The notes: generated from the sequence alone by a model not told the origin. A stretch of DNA of 64,000 nucleotides from Collinsella sp. (GCA_019419455.1 DXZW01000032.1:66570-130569), one strand, 5' to 3'; numbered from the stretch's first letter, positions 51,999 through 61,454 are shown. Numbers and translations are program-made.

Positions 51999-54900
51999 GA
52001 CGACGCATCGCTGGGCGGTCGCTCAGCAAAATCCCGAGCTCGAAAAGGAGCTTTCGGCTGGTCTGGGCATACCCGGGCTGGTGGCGCGCATTATGGTTGC
52101 GCACGGCATTACATCCATCGAGGAAGGCCAGCTGTTTTTGACGCCTTCGCTCGATCGCGACTGGGCGGACCCGCTTGTTATTCCGGGCATGGCGGTCGTC
52201 GCCGACCGCGTTGAGCGTGCTATTCGCAACCACGAGCGTATCGCCGTCTTTGGCGATTTTGACGTCGACGGCATTACGTCGACTTGTCTGTTGACCGAGG
52301 CGCTACGTTCGTTTGGCGCCAACGTCACGCCGTTTATTCCGCACCGCTTTGACGAGGGCTACGGCCTGTCGCGTGCGGCGCTCGACCGCGTCAACGAGCT
52401 TGCTCAACCCAACCTGATTGTGACCGTCGATAACGGTATTGCTGCCAAGGAAGAGGTCTCCTACCTGGAGAGCCTGGGGATTGATTTGGTGGTCACGGAC
52501 CATCACGAGCCGTCCGACCAGGTGCCGCAGGGCGTGCCCCTGACCGACCCCAAGCTCGAGGACGAGGGCCCCTCGCGCGAGCTTGCCGGTGCCGGTGTGG
52601 CGCTTAAGCTGGTACAGGTCCTGGGCGAGCGTTTGGGCAAGCCGTCGTATTGGCGTTCGCTGATAGAGGTCGCGGCGCTGGGCACCGTGTCCGACATGAT
52701 GCCGCTCACGCCCGAGAATCGCGCACTGGTCGCCGAGGGCATCCAGCAGATGCGCGTGACGGCCCGCCCCGGTTATATCGCGCTTGCCGCACTTGCCAAG
52801 GCCGACCTTTCTACCATTACGGCCGACGGCCTGTCGTTTTCGCTCATCCCTCGTCTGAATGCTGCCGGCCGCATGGCTGATCCCAAGCTGGCGCTCGACC
52901 TGCTGCTTGCCCGCGACCCCATCGAAGCGAGCGCGCTTGCCGCCGAGCTCGAGGAAATCAATCGCCAACGCCGCGAGATCGAGGCCGAGCTTACGCGCGA
53001 TGCCATGGCGAAGGTCGAGGAGACTTATGACGGCGGGCGCGCGATTGTCGTGGGCGGCGAAGGTTGGCACGAGGGCGTCAAGGGCATCGTGGCGAGCCGC
53101 CTGACCAACCGTTATCACGTGCCGGCGCTGCTGTTCTCGATCGAGGACGGTATCGCTCGCGGTTCGGGTCGCTCGGTGGGCAAAGTCAACCTGTTCGACG
53201 CCGTAGAACGCTGCTCCGACCTGCTGATTCGTCGCGGCGGGCATGCCGGTGCGGTGGGCGTGACCATCGAGGCATCCAAGCTCGATGAGTTCCGCCGTCG
53301 CCTTTCGGCCGTGCTATCGGAGCTTCCTGCCGATGACTTTGAGGACACTGACGAGGTTGCCGCCACCGTTGATCTCTCCGAGCTGAATATCGAGACCATC
53401 GAGCAGATTTCCCGTCTTGAGCCGTTTGGCCAGGGCAATAAGGTGCCGCTTCTGGCCGCCGAGGGCGTGACGATGTGCGATCGCGCCGTGGTGGGCAAAA
53501 CCGGCGAGCACATGCGCTTTGTGGCGACCGATGGCGCCGCGAGCGTGCCGGCCATCATGTTCCGCGTGCCGCAGATCGATAAACTCATCAATTGCGACAG
53601 TGCCGTCGACTTGGTGTTCGAGGCCGTGGCCGAACATTGGCAGGGACGTGTGAAGCCCAAGCTCATGATTAAAGATGTCTTGGTGCGCGATACCGCGGCG
53701 CCCAATATCGACGATCCGGCATGTGAGCTTCGCCGCGGCGTGCAACCAGCGGATTCTGGCCTGCGCCTGGAGTCGCGTAAACGTGAGACGCTCGCCCAGC
53801 TTTCTTATACCGAGCTCACGCGCTCGCTTATCCATAGCTTTATCGGCTCGAACCAGCCGCACCGCGCACAGGTCGAGGCGCTTGACGCTCTGGCCGACCA
53901 CCAGAGCGTTTTGGCCGTTATGGGAACGGGTCGCGGCAAGTCGCTCATCTTTCATGTACATGCCGCACGCGAGGCGGTTCTTCGCGGGCGTGCGAGTATC
54001 TTTGTCTATCCGCTGCGCGCACTCGTTGCCGACCAGGCCTATCACCTTTCCTCGACGATGGCCGCGCTCGGCATTGGCGTTGGCGTGCTGACCGGCGAGA
54101 CCGTGGAGGCAGCGCGCGATGACGTGTTTGCCGGCCTGGCTTCGGGCCGCACCGGCATCGTTCTCACGACGCCGGAGTTCCTGTCTATCCATCGCGATCG
54201 CTTTGCACGTTCTGGACGTATTGGCTTTGTCGTTATCGATGAGGCACACCATGCCGGTCTTGCCAAAGGCGGCGACCGGAGCGCCTACCTCGACATGCCC
54301 GATATTCTCAAAGCCCTGGGCGACCCCGTTGTCATGGCGGCAACGGCTACCGCGACGGCCCCGGTCGTGGCGGAGCTTGCTCGTGTATTGCCGATTACCA
54401 GGACGGTGGTCGACGAGACCGTTCGCGAGAACCTGCAACTCGAGGACGACCGTGACCTTGCGAGCCGCGAAAATCGCCTGGTGTCAATCGTGGCGACGGG
54501 GGAGAAGACCGTCATCTACGTCAACTCGCGCGACCAGTCCGTGGCGCTTGCCAAGACGTTGCGCAAACGCGTGCCCGACTGCGCGACCCATATTGCGTTC
54601 TATAACGCCGGGCTTGCGCGCTCCGATCGCCGCCGTGTCGAGGAAGCGTTTCGCGACGGAAGCCTCAGTTGCATCGTTTCGACCTCTGCCTTCGGTGAGG
54701 GCGTCAACCTGCCCGATATCCGTCATGTCGTGCTCTACCACATGCCGTTTGGTGCGATTGAGTTTAACCAGATGAGTGGCCGTGCCGGCCGCGATGGACA
54801 GCCCGCCGTGATTCACCTGCTCTATTCGTCGCGTGACGCTCGTATTAATGAGCGCCTGCTCGATTGTTACGCGCCCGAGCGCGATGAGCTTGTCACGCTC

Positions 54901-55272
54901 TATCGAGCGCTGCAGACCATGTGGCGCTCCAACCGTGGCAAGACGGGGGACGATTCATTCTGCGCGAGCGATATCGACATTGCGCAGATGTGTCTTGCCA
55001 TCGATGCCCGCACGCCGGTCGACGAGCGCTCGGTGGAAAGCGGCCTGGGAATCTTCGAAGAACTCGGTTTCTGCCGCGTTTCGGGGTTTGACGATACGCG
55101 TCGCATCGCGATGGCGGAAAACCCCGGTCGCGTGCAATTAAGCAGGTCAATTCGCTATTTGGAGGGCTTGCGCTCGCGCATGGAGTTCACGGCTTTTCGG
55201 AGCTGGGCACTCGATTCGTGCGCTTCTGATATGCTAGCCAAAGTTAATCGCCCGATCGTACCGCGGGCCTAG
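51985..55272 (+). CDS. recJ: RecJ exonuclease fused to a RecQ-like DEAD helicase
   Basis: A 1095-residue fusion. Residues 1-570 are RecJ: 'DFDVDG' at 91-96, 'DNG' near 150, 'TDHHEP' (DHH 172-174), and a DHHA1 'GGHAGAVG' at 418-425, followed by an OB-like end. RecJ degrades single-stranded DNA 5'-3'. Residues about 600-1090 are a superfamily 2 helicase: Walker A 'GTGRGKS' at 647-653, 'DEAHH', 'AATATATAP', 'STSAFGEGVNLPD' and 'SGRAGRDGQP'. RecJ normally acts on ends opened by a separate RecQ helicase, so the fusion puts both on one chain. ATG 51985 is preceded by GGGGGTGGG. An upstream GTG extension is less likely. The next gene, rel, starts 16 bases after its stop. Confidence 0.9.
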   Translation: MSSLKTTHRWAVAQQNPELEKELSAGLGIPGLVARIMVAHGITSIEEGQLFLTPSLDRDWADPLVIPGMAVVADRVERAIRNHERIAVFGDFDVDGITSTCLLTEALRSFGANVTPFIPHRFDEGYGLSRAALDRVNELAQPNLIVTVDNGIAAKEEVSYLESLGIDLVVTDHHEPSDQVPQGVPLTDPKLEDEGPSRELAGAGVALKLVQVLGERLGKPSYWRSLIEVAALGTVSDMMPLTPENRALVAEGIQQMRVTARPGYIALAALAKADLSTITADGLSFSLIPRLNAAGRMADPKLALDLLLARDPIEASALAAELEEINRQRREIEAELTRDAMAKVEETYDGGRAIVVGGEGWHEGVKGIVASRLTNRYHVPALLFSIEDGIARGSGRSVGKVNLFDAVERCSDLLIRRGGHAGAVGVTIEASKLDEFRRRLSAVLSELPADDFEDTDEVAATVDLSELNIETIEQISRLEPFGQGNKVPLLAAEGVTMCDRAVVGKTGEHMRFVATDGAASVPAIMFRVPQIDKLINCDSAVDLVFEAVAEHWQGRVKPKLMIKDVLVRDTAAPNIDDPACELRRGVQPADSGLRLESRKRETLAQLSYTELTRSLIHSFIGSNQPHRAQVEALDALADHQSVLAVMGTGRGKSLIFHVHAAREAVLRGRASIFVYPLRALVADQAYHLSSTMAALGIGVGVLTGETVEAARDDVFAGLASGRTGIVLTTPEFLSIHRDRFARSGRIGFVVIDEAHHAGLAKGGDRSAYLDMPDILKALGDPVVMAATATATAPVVAELARVLPITRTVVDETVRENLQLEDDRDLASRENRLVSIVATGEKTVIYVNSRDQSVALAKTLRKRVPDCATHIAFYNAGLARSDRRRVEEAFRDGSLSCIVSTSAFGEGVNLPDIRHVVLYHMPFGAIEFNQMSGRAGRDGQPAVIHLLYSSRDARINERLLDCYAPERDELVTLYRALQTMWRSNRGKTGDDSFCASDIDIAQMCLAIDARTPVDERSVESGLGIFEELGFCRVSGFDDTRRIAMAENPGRVQLSRSIRYLEGLRSRMEFTAFRSWALDSCASDMLAKVNRPIVPRA

Positions 55273-55287
55273 GGGAAGGGGACCTCG

Positions 55288-57648
55288 ATGGACGCCGCAG
55301 CCCGTACCGCCCATGATTCCACCCTCCAGCCGTTTTCGGAGATGGAGCACTATAAGCATGCCGATGAGCTGCCGCCCGAGATTATGGCGGACAGCTACGA
55401 CAAGCTGGAGCGTCTGTGCCTCAAATATATGAACGAGGACGACTTCTCTAAGGTGGAGCAGGCCTACTGCTTTGCCGCCGAGAAGCACTGCAACCAAAAG
55501 CGGCGCTCGGGTGAGATGTACATCAACCATCCCGTCGAGGTAGCCATCATCTTGGCCGATCTCAAGATGGACTGCGATGTGGTGTGCGCCGCGCTGCTGC
55601 ACGATACCGTCGAGGACACCGAGACCTCGCTCGCCGATGTTTCCGGCCTGTTTGGTGATACGGTGGCCGAGCTCGTCGATGGCGTGACCAAGCTCACCAA
55701 CATCGAAGTCGATAGCATGGACGAGAAGCAGGCGCTTACGCTGCGCAAGATGTTCCTCGCCATGTCCAAGGACATCCGCGTCATCATCGTCAAGCTCGCC
55801 GACCGCCTGCATAACATGCGCACGCTTGCCGCTCTGCGCGAGGACCGCCGCCTGTTTAAGGCACGCGAGACCATGGACGTGTACGCGCCTTTGGCCGACC
55901 GCCTGGGCATGAGTTCAATCAAGTGGGAGCTCGAGGACCTGTCCTTTTTCTACTTGGAGCCCGATGCCTACCAGCGCATCGCGCGCATGGTATCCGAGTC
56001 GCGCGAGGTTCGCGAGCGTTATCTGGCCGAGACCATCAAGACGCTCACCGATGAGCTCAATCGCATTGGTCTTGAGGGCTTTCAGATCAACGGTCGTTCC
56101 AAGCACTATTGGTCCATCTATCAAAAGATGAAGCGCAAGGGCAAGGAGTTCTCCGAGATTTACGACCTGGTGGCGCTGCGCGTCATCACTCATTCGGTGC
56201 GCGATTGCTATTCCACGCTTGGTGCCGTGCATACCCTGTGGCATCCCATGCCCGGTCGTTTTAAAGACTATATCGCCATGCCCAAGGTCAATAACTACCA
56301 ATCGCTTCACACGACGGTTATCGGCCCCACGGCCCGTCCGCTCGAGATTCAGATTCGAACCTACGAAATGCACGAGCAGGCCGAGTATGGCATCGCTGCC
56401 CACTGGCTGTATAAGAAGTCGGGCGGATCGTCTGCCTCCAAGACTAACGATGCGCAGCGTCTGGACGACCAGATCAACTGGCTCAAGCACTCACTCGACT
56501 GGGCGGCGTCTGACGAGATCACCGATGCCAAGGAATACCTGCATTCGCTGAAGGTCGACTTGTTCGACCAGGAAATTTTTGTCTTTACGCCCAAGGGCGA
56601 GGTCATGGCGCTTCGTGCCGGCTCTACACCGCTCGACTTTGCCTACGCCGTTCATACCGAGGTCGGTAACCACTGTGTCGGCGCCAAAATCAACGGTGCG
56701 GTGGCGCCGCTCACGCACGAGATCAAGACGGGTGACCGTGTCGAGATTCTGACTAACAAGAGCTCTAAGCCGTCGCGCGATTGGCTCAAGATCGTCAAGA
56801 CACCTTCGGCCAAGTCAAAGATTCGCCGTTATTTCACCGCCGCGACCAAGGATGACGACGCTGCCGCCGGCCGCGATATACTGGCCAAGGACCTGCGTAA
56901 GCGCGGGTATGGCATCTCTACGCCACGATCCACGCGTGCGCTCAACGCCGTGGCGGAGCAGTTTAACTTCAAGCAGCTCGAGGACCTTTTTGCAGCCGTT
57001 GGCGCGGGCAAGGTCGCCCCGCGCGCTGTGGGCAATAAGGTCGAGCAAATCTTGGACCCCAAGCCCGAGGAACAGCTCACCAAGGCCGAGGCTATCGCCG
57101 AGGTCGTAAAGCAGCCCGCTCGCGGCTCCAACCGCAAGCCGCAAAAGCGCGGTAAGAGCGCCAGTAACGGCATTATCGTCAAGGGCGAGAGCAACAGCGG
57201 CCTGCTGGTCCGTCTGGCTCATTGCTGCAACCCCGTGACGGGCGACGACATCGTCGGCTTCATCACGCGCGGTCGTGGCGTTTCGGTGCATCGCGCCAAC
57301 TGCCCCAACGTCAAGGGCCTTATGGAACATCCCGAGCGCATGATTGACGTAGAGTGGGATGGTGCTGCCGATACGCTTTTCCAGGTCGAGATTGTGGTCG
57401 AGTGCCTGGACCGCATGGGCCTGCTCAAGGACGTCACCATCGCCATTGGCGATGCAGGCGGCAATATTCTTTCCGCCGCCACGTCGACCAACCGCGAGGG
57501 TATTGCAACCTTGCGCTTTATGGTCGAGATCTCGGACGCGAGTGGTCTGGATCCGCTGCTGGCCTCTATCAGCAGCGTCGACTCGGTCTACGACGCGCGC
57601 CGCCTGATGCCCGGCGAGGGTGGAGCCCAGCTTAAGCGCCGCGTTTAG
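55288..57648 (+). CDS. rel: Bifunctional (p)ppGpp synthetase/hydrolase Rel
   Basis: A 786-residue long RSH enzyme that makes and breaks the stringent-response alarmone. The hydrolase HD domain is intact: 'YINHPVEVA', 'CAALLHDTVEDT' (HD 105-106, ED 109-110) and 'IRVIIVKLADRLHNMRTL'. The synthetase shows 'KIYDLVALRV'-type 'FSEIYDLVALRVI', 'FKDYIAMPKVNNYQSLHTTV' and 'EIQIRTYEMHEQAEYG'. TGS ('IFVFTPKGEVMAL') and a C-terminal ACT follow. Both activities should be present. The start has AAGGGG upstream, and it follows recJ by 16 bases. Confidence 0.96.
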   Translation: MDAAARTAHDSTLQPFSEMEHYKHADELPPEIMADSYDKLERLCLKYMNEDDFSKVEQAYCFAAEKHCNQKRRSGEMYINHPVEVAIILADLKMDCDVVCAALLHDTVEDTETSLADVSGLFGDTVAELVDGVTKLTNIEVDSMDEKQALTLRKMFLAMSKDIRVIIVKLADRLHNMRTLAALREDRRLFKARETMDVYAPLADRLGMSSIKWELEDLSFFYLEPDAYQRIARMVSESREVRERYLAETIKTLTDELNRIGLEGFQINGRSKHYWSIYQKMKRKGKEFSEIYDLVALRVITHSVRDCYSTLGAVHTLWHPMPGRFKDYIAMPKVNNYQSLHTTVIGPTARPLEIQIRTYEMHEQAEYGIAAHWLYKKSGGSSASKTNDAQRLDDQINWLKHSLDWAASDEITDAKEYLHSLKVDLFDQEIFVFTPKGEVMALRAGSTPLDFAYAVHTEVGNHCVGAKINGAVAPLTHEIKTGDRVEILTNKSSKPSRDWLKIVKTPSAKSKIRRYFTAATKDDDAAAGRDILAKDLRKRGYGISTPRSTRALNAVAEQFNFKQLEDLFAAVGAGKVAPRAVGNKVEQILDPKPEEQLTKAEAIAEVVKQPARGSNRKPQKRGKSASNGIIVKGESNSGLLVRLAHCCNPVTGDDIVGFITRGRGVSVHRANCPNVKGLMEHPERMIDVEWDGAADTLFQVEIVVECLDRMGLLKDVTIAIGDAGGNILSAATSTNREGIATLRFMVEISDASGLDPLLASISSVDSVYDARRLMPGEGGAQLKRRV

Positions 57649-57684
57649 TCGCGACGAACGTGTCACATTATCGATATTCGCTAC

Positions 57685-57712
57685 ACTCGAGGCATCGTTT
57701 GATGCCTCGAGT
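57685..57712 (+). terminator. Hairpin between rel and the MBL-fold gene
   Basis: ACTCGAGGCATC (57685-57696) pairs with GATGCCTCGAGT (57701-57712). TCTATAG follows, a weak T tract. It may end rel transcription, or be the 5' hairpin of the next message, since TACACT at 57683-57688 with TGTCAC at 57661-57666 resembles a promoter. Confidence 0.5.
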
Positions 57713-57732
57713 TCTATAGAGAGGAGAGGGAC

Positions 57733-58416
57733 ATGAGTGCTGTGTCCTTGGATTTAACTCCCAAGGGATCGGTCGAGATTGAGACGCTCGTAAACGGTCC
57801 CATTCAGACCAATAGCTATGCTGTTATTTCGGACAATGAGTGCGTGATTATCGACCCCGCATGGGAAGGCGAGCGTTTGGTGGAGCATATTCGAGCCGAA
57901 CATGCCGGTGTACGCGTGCTTGGCGCCGTATGCACTCATGGCCATGCCGATCATGTTGGTGGTGTTGCCGGCGTGCGAACCACCGTTGGCGAGGGCTGCC
58001 AGTATGAGCTGTGTGCCAAGGATGTGGCGGTGCCGCATGCGAACATCGAGGAACAGCGAGCTATGTGGGGCATTGAGACGCCTGACCCCGGGGAGCCGAC
58101 GCGCCTGCTCGCCGAAGGCGATGCTATCGAGGTGGGCGATATCTGCCTGCAGGTGATCGAGACGCCAGGGCATACGCCGGGCGGGATCGTCTTGTTTGCT
58201 GCCACCGAGCAGGGGAACATTGCCTTTGTGGGCGACACACTATTCCCGGGCAGCCACGGCCGCACCGATCTTTCTGGAGGAGACGAGGCGGCGATTCTGC
58301 GCTCGCTCTCCAAGCTCGCCCGGCTTCTCCCGCCCGATACCGTTTGCCTAACCGGCCATGGCGATTCGACCACCATGGCACGCGAGCTCATGCAGAACCC
58401 TTTCATGCAGGTGTAG
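57733..58416 (+). CDS. MBL-fold metallo-hydrolase (glyoxalase II-like)
   Basis: A 227-residue metallo-beta-lactamase-fold protein with all zinc motifs: 'THGHADHVGG', 'ETPGHTPGG', 'FVGDTLFPGSHGR' and 'CLTGHGDST'. It is like the small YcbL/glyoxalase II-type hydrolases acting on thioesters or other esters. GAGGAGAGGG precedes ATG 57733. The substrate is unknown. A role in methylglyoxal metabolism would fit the nearby aldolase but is conjecture. Confidence 0.88.
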   Translation: MSAVSLDLTPKGSVEIETLVNGPIQTNSYAVISDNECVIIDPAWEGERLVEHIRAEHAGVRVLGAVCTHGHADHVGGVAGVRTTVGEGCQYELCAKDVAVPHANIEEQRAMWGIETPDPGEPTRLLAEGDAIEVGDICLQVIETPGHTPGGIVLFAATEQGNIAFVGDTLFPGSHGRTDLSGGDEAAILRSLSKLARLLPPDTVCLTGHGDSTTMARELMQNPFMQV

Positions 58417-58446
58417 CTTTATAGTCAGCTCCTGAAGCACGAGAAG

Positions 58447-58522
58447 CGTCCAAACGTCAAGCTATTTTTCCCCAACGGGTCGATTCCGTAGGGCAAACGG
58501 TCAAAAAAAGTCTGTTTGGACG
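58447..58522. promoter_or_regulatory. Inverted repeat upstream of fba
   Basis: CGTCCAAAC (58447-58455) is exactly repeated in inverse orientation as GTTTGGACG (58514-58522), about 58 bases apart. A TAAAAT -10 (58566-58571) with an extended TG and a weak GTTTAT -35 (58543-58548) lies after it. A regulator site or terminator pair is possible. This is only a pattern. Confidence 0.4.
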
Positions 58523-58611
58523 ATATTCGTGAACAAACGAACGTTTATGCTCGGGTACGCCGTGGTAAAATCTCAGGCGTTATCGGAGCAACCTTACAGG
58601 AGGTTTCTTTT

Positions 58612-59478
58612 ATGCTCGTCAACGCAGCAGACATGCTCAAGAAGGCCGAGGCCGGCAAGTACGCTCTCGGTGCCTTCAACACCAACAACCTCGAGTGGAC
58701 CCTGGCTATTCTCCAGGCCGCCGAGGAGGCCAAGTCTCCGCTGATCCTTCAGTGCACCGCTGGTGCCGCTAAGTGGATGGGCGGTTTCAAGGTCTGCGCC
58801 GACATGGTCAAGGCTGCCGTCGAGGCCACGGGCGTTACCGTTCCCGTCGCCCTTCACCTCGATCACGGTTCTTACGAGGACTGCTTCAAGTGCATCGAGG
58901 CCGGCTTCACGTCCATCATGTATGACGGCTCTCACGAGGAGACCTTCCAGCTTAACCTCGACCGCACCAAGGAGCTCGTTGAGCTTGCCCACTCCAAGGG
59001 CATGTCCATCGAGGCCGAGGTCGGCGGCATCGGCGGCACCGAGGACGGCGTGACCTCCAACGGCGAGCTCGCTGACCCTGCTGAGTGCAAGCAGATTGCT
59101 GACCTGGGCGTCGACTTCCTCGCCTGCGGCATCGGCAACATCCACGGCGTGTATCCCGCCGACTGGGCTGGCCTTTCCTTCGAGCGTCTGGGCGAGATCA
59201 AGGCTCAGACCGGCGACCTGCCCCTCGTTCTGCACGGTGGTACCGGCATCCCCGAGGATCAGATCAAGAAGGCCATCTCCCTGGGCATCTCCAAGATCAA
59301 CGTCAACACCGACCTGCAGCTCGTCTTCGCCAAGGGCGTCCGCGAGTACATCGAGGCTGGCAAGGATCAGCAGGGCAAGGGCTTTGATCCCCGCAAGCTC
59401 CTCAAGCCTGGTCGCGACAACATCGTTGCCCGCACCAAGGAGCTCATGGAGGAGTTTGGCTCCGTCAACAAGGCGTAA
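58612..59478 (+). CDS. fba: Class II fructose-bisphosphate aldolase
   Basis: A 288-residue zinc aldolase of glycolysis/gluconeogenesis, cleaving fructose 1,6-bisphosphate. Motifs are 'YALGAFNTNNLEW', 'VALHLDHGSYEDCFKCIEAG' (zinc His), 'SIMYDGSHEETF', 'AEVGGIGGTEDG', 'ACGIGNIHGVYPADW' and 'LHGGTGIPEDQIK'. The start ATG 58612 is chosen over the longer frame because AGGAGG precedes it and homology begins with 'MLVNAADMLKKAEAGKYALG'. The GTT/GCC-rich codons are typical of a highly expressed gene. Confidence 0.96.
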   Translation: MLVNAADMLKKAEAGKYALGAFNTNNLEWTLAILQAAEEAKSPLILQCTAGAAKWMGGFKVCADMVKAAVEATGVTVPVALHLDHGSYEDCFKCIEAGFTSIMYDGSHEETFQLNLDRTKELVELAHSKGMSIEAEVGGIGGTEDGVTSNGELADPAECKQIADLGVDFLACGIGNIHGVYPADWAGLSFERLGEIKAQTGDLPLVLHGGTGIPEDQIKKAISLGISKINVNTDLQLVFAKGVREYIEAGKDQQGKGFDPRKLLKPGRDNIVARTKELMEEFGSVNKA

Positions 59479-59498
59479 GCGTCGTTAAACTTCCCGCC

Positions 59499-59590
59499 GG
59501 AAGCCCCGTCCCCCTACACTGTTTCCTTTGCGCTCACCTGGCTTTGCCAGAAGTCACGCCAAGGAAACAGTTCCGGGGGACGGGGCTTCC
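59499..59590. repeat. GGGAC-core palindrome after fba (copy f)
   Basis: GGAAGCCCCGTCCCCC (59499-59514) pairs exactly with GGGGGACGGGGCTTCC (59575-59590). Inner arms ACTGTTTCCTT and AAGGAAACAGT, and a CTGGC/GCCAG core, give a nearly continuous 92-base fold. It is the longest of the family here. Confidence 0.7.
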
Positions 59591-59653
59591 TTCGTTTAAC
59601 GCCGCAGGGTTACGAGTCTGAATTCATTTTTAGAGGTACCGTTTATCGGTGTT

Positions 59654-59685
59654 GAGAGCTCCTTTATTGGGGCTTTCTTTTTTAT
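59654..59685 (+). terminator. Intrinsic terminator before the transglutaminase-like gene
   Basis: GAGAGCTCC (59654-59662) pairs with GGGGCTTTC (59669-59677) through two G.T pairs and is followed by TTTTTTATC. It lies downstream of fba and its palindrome. A TACAAT at 59691-59696 is a likely -10 for the next gene. Confidence 0.65.
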
Positions 59686-59731
59686 CTCGCTACAATGGAC
59701 TTCAAGCGTTCTAGTGACTTGGAGTTTTGGT

Positions 59732-61165
59732 ATGGCTGTTATTAATGTACTGCCTTCGGATGGGAAGGTTATTGACGAGGGTCCTGTTGGTTGCTCTGCT
59801 GATGTTCGCTGTGATGATTTTCGCCATCTCGATATTGGGCTACCCCCTGAGATTCTTCGTCTTAAGGATGCCGGGTATTTGACGCAGGCTGTTGCCGCCT
59901 GCGATCGCCTTTTGGAGCAGAACCCTGAGCCTTCGCTGGCTGCCTGCGTTCGTGCCGAGCGGTATCGCATGCTTGAGACGCCACTTCATTTTTCGGTGTT
60001 GCGCGATCGAGCCATTGCGATGATTCGCGAGGAGTGGCCTGAGTTTACCGAGGAGCAGTTTAACGATCTGATTGACCGTAAGCGTATTGACTGGCGCTTT
60101 ATCGACGGCGAGCTGTTCGTTCTCGACAACTTCCTCGATTCGCTTCGCGTGTACCCCAAGGAGGTTCCGGGCCTGCGTCCCGATTCTACGGACGGTATAG
60201 CACTGCGTAACCAGATGCTCAGGGAGATGGAGTCGCAAAACGGGTTGACTCGCGTCATCACGCTCAAGGCATCCGTGTCTGTCCCCGGGGCTCTGGAGGG
60301 AGAGGCTGTTCGCGCGTGGCTACCCGTTGCCGCCGCCTGTCGTCAACAGTCTCATATCGAGGTTCTCGATATGACGTCGGGGGGTACCGTTGCCTCTGAA
60401 AACGTTTCGGCTCGTACTGCCTCTTGGACATCTTCGACTGAACATTCATTCTCGGTGACCTATCGCTATCACATAGATGCCGCCTATTGCGATATCTATG
60501 GTGGCGCGCTCCCATCGCATACGTGCATGGACACGCCACTGCCCGAGGACACTTCCGAGGACCGTCCGCACATTGCGTTTACGCCGTACTTGCGACAGTT
60601 GACGGAGCGTGTTATTGACGGGCTCGAGGATCCGCTCGATCGCGCTCGTGCTATCTATGATTACCTGACGCAGCATATCGACTATCGCTATCAGCCACCG
60701 TACCTGCTTTTGGGATCTATTGCCGACGACTGTGCGCATTCGCTCCGCGGCGATTGCGGCGTTATGGCGCTCACGTTTATCACCATGTGCCGCATCGCGG
60801 GCGTGCCTGCCCGTTGGCAGAGCGGCCTGTATGTTGCTCCCGATTCGGTGGGGCCGCATGATTGGGCTGAGTTCTATACGCCACAGACCGGTTGGCTTAA
60901 CGCCGACGTATCGTTTGGTTCCTCGGCGCGCAGGATGGGGGAGGAGTGGCGTCGTCGTCACTACTTTGGCAATCTCGACCCGTGGCGTATGGTGGCCAAC
61001 AACCGATTCCAGGCTGAATTTGTGCCTGCTTTCGATGGTATGCGCGAGGATCCCTATGACAACCAGATGGGCGAAGCCTCGGCTGACGGACGCGGGTGCC
61101 ACCAGCGCGAGATGCTCCGTTCGGTCGAACTCATCGAAATGCTCGAAGTCCCATTTTCGGACTAA
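59732..61165 (+). CDS. Transglutaminase-like cysteine-protease-fold protein
   Basis: A 477-residue cytoplasmic protein. The C-terminal half is a transglutaminase-like domain with the triad Cys in 'LRGDCGVMALTF', His in 'GPHDWAEFYTP' and Asp in 'WLNADVSFG'. The N-terminal 150 residues are a helical region with a charged 'FTEEQFNDLIDRKRIDWRFI' followed by 'DG', and a beta domain lies between. Such proteins are often peptidases or cross-linking enzymes. No signal peptide is seen. TTGGAG precedes ATG 59732. It is monocistronic ahead of tRNA-Leu. Confidence 0.82.
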   Translation: MAVINVLPSDGKVIDEGPVGCSADVRCDDFRHLDIGLPPEILRLKDAGYLTQAVAACDRLLEQNPEPSLAACVRAERYRMLETPLHFSVLRDRAIAMIREEWPEFTEEQFNDLIDRKRIDWRFIDGELFVLDNFLDSLRVYPKEVPGLRPDSTDGIALRNQMLREMESQNGLTRVITLKASVSVPGALEGEAVRAWLPVAAACRQQSHIEVLDMTSGGTVASENVSARTASWTSSTEHSFSVTYRYHIDAAYCDIYGGALPSHTCMDTPLPEDTSEDRPHIAFTPYLRQLTERVIDGLEDPLDRARAIYDYLTQHIDYRYQPPYLLLGSIADDCAHSLRGDCGVMALTFITMCRIAGVPARWQSGLYVAPDSVGPHDWAEFYTPQTGWLNADVSFGSSARRMGEEWRRRHYFGNLDPWRMVANNRFQAEFVPAFDGMREDPYDNQMGEASADGRGCHQREMLRSVELIEMLEVPFSD

Positions 61166-61204
61166 TCAACAGAAAGCTGTGATAAACTAACTCACGCATT
61201 ACGT

Positions 61205-61291
61205 GCCCGAGTGGCGGAATTGGCAGACGCAGTGGACTCAAAATCCACCGTTGGCAACAACGTGCGAGTTCGAGTCTCGCCTCGGGCACCA
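61205..61291 (+). tRNA. tRNA-Leu (anticodon CAA), with encoded CCA
   Basis: An acceptor stem GCCCGAG pairs with CTCGGGC, the D loop is GTGGCGGAATTGGCAGA, and the anticodon stem GTGGA/TCCAC holds loop CTCAAAA, so the anticodon is CAA. A long variable arm follows, as in class II tRNAs. The T arm includes GTTCGAGTC. The discriminator is A (61288) and CCA is encoded. TAAACT at 61183-61188 is a possible -10. Confidence 0.95.
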
Positions 61292-61334
61292 TACATGCAA
61301 GTGAGCGTTCAGGGGGGGTGCGGCCCCCTTTTTC
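61272..61334 (+). repeat. tRNA 3' end plus terminator, first copy
   Basis: GAGTCTCGCCTCGGGCACCA and the following bases through the GGGGG/CCCCC hairpin with TTTTT (to 61334) form a unit of about 63 bases. It recurs at 61455 with some differences. The hairpin acts as the tRNA terminator. Confidence 0.75.
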
Positions 61335-61339
61335 GTGCC

Positions 61340-61454
61340 GAACTCGCGTGAGCGCGCGAAGCGTTAAGCAAACAGGCCTGTGGCCTGTTTGTAGCGGAGC
61401 GTGGCGAGGGCGCCATGCGCCCGAAGCCCGGGCTTCGCAAAGCGAAGGCCCTTT
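61340..61454. other. Spacer between the duplicated tRNA ends
   Basis: A 115-base stretch carrying AAACAGGCC/GGCCTGTTT (about 61369-61391) and GAAGCCCGGGCTTC-like palindromes and no ORF. It could be the remnant of an integrated element. Confidence 0.4.
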
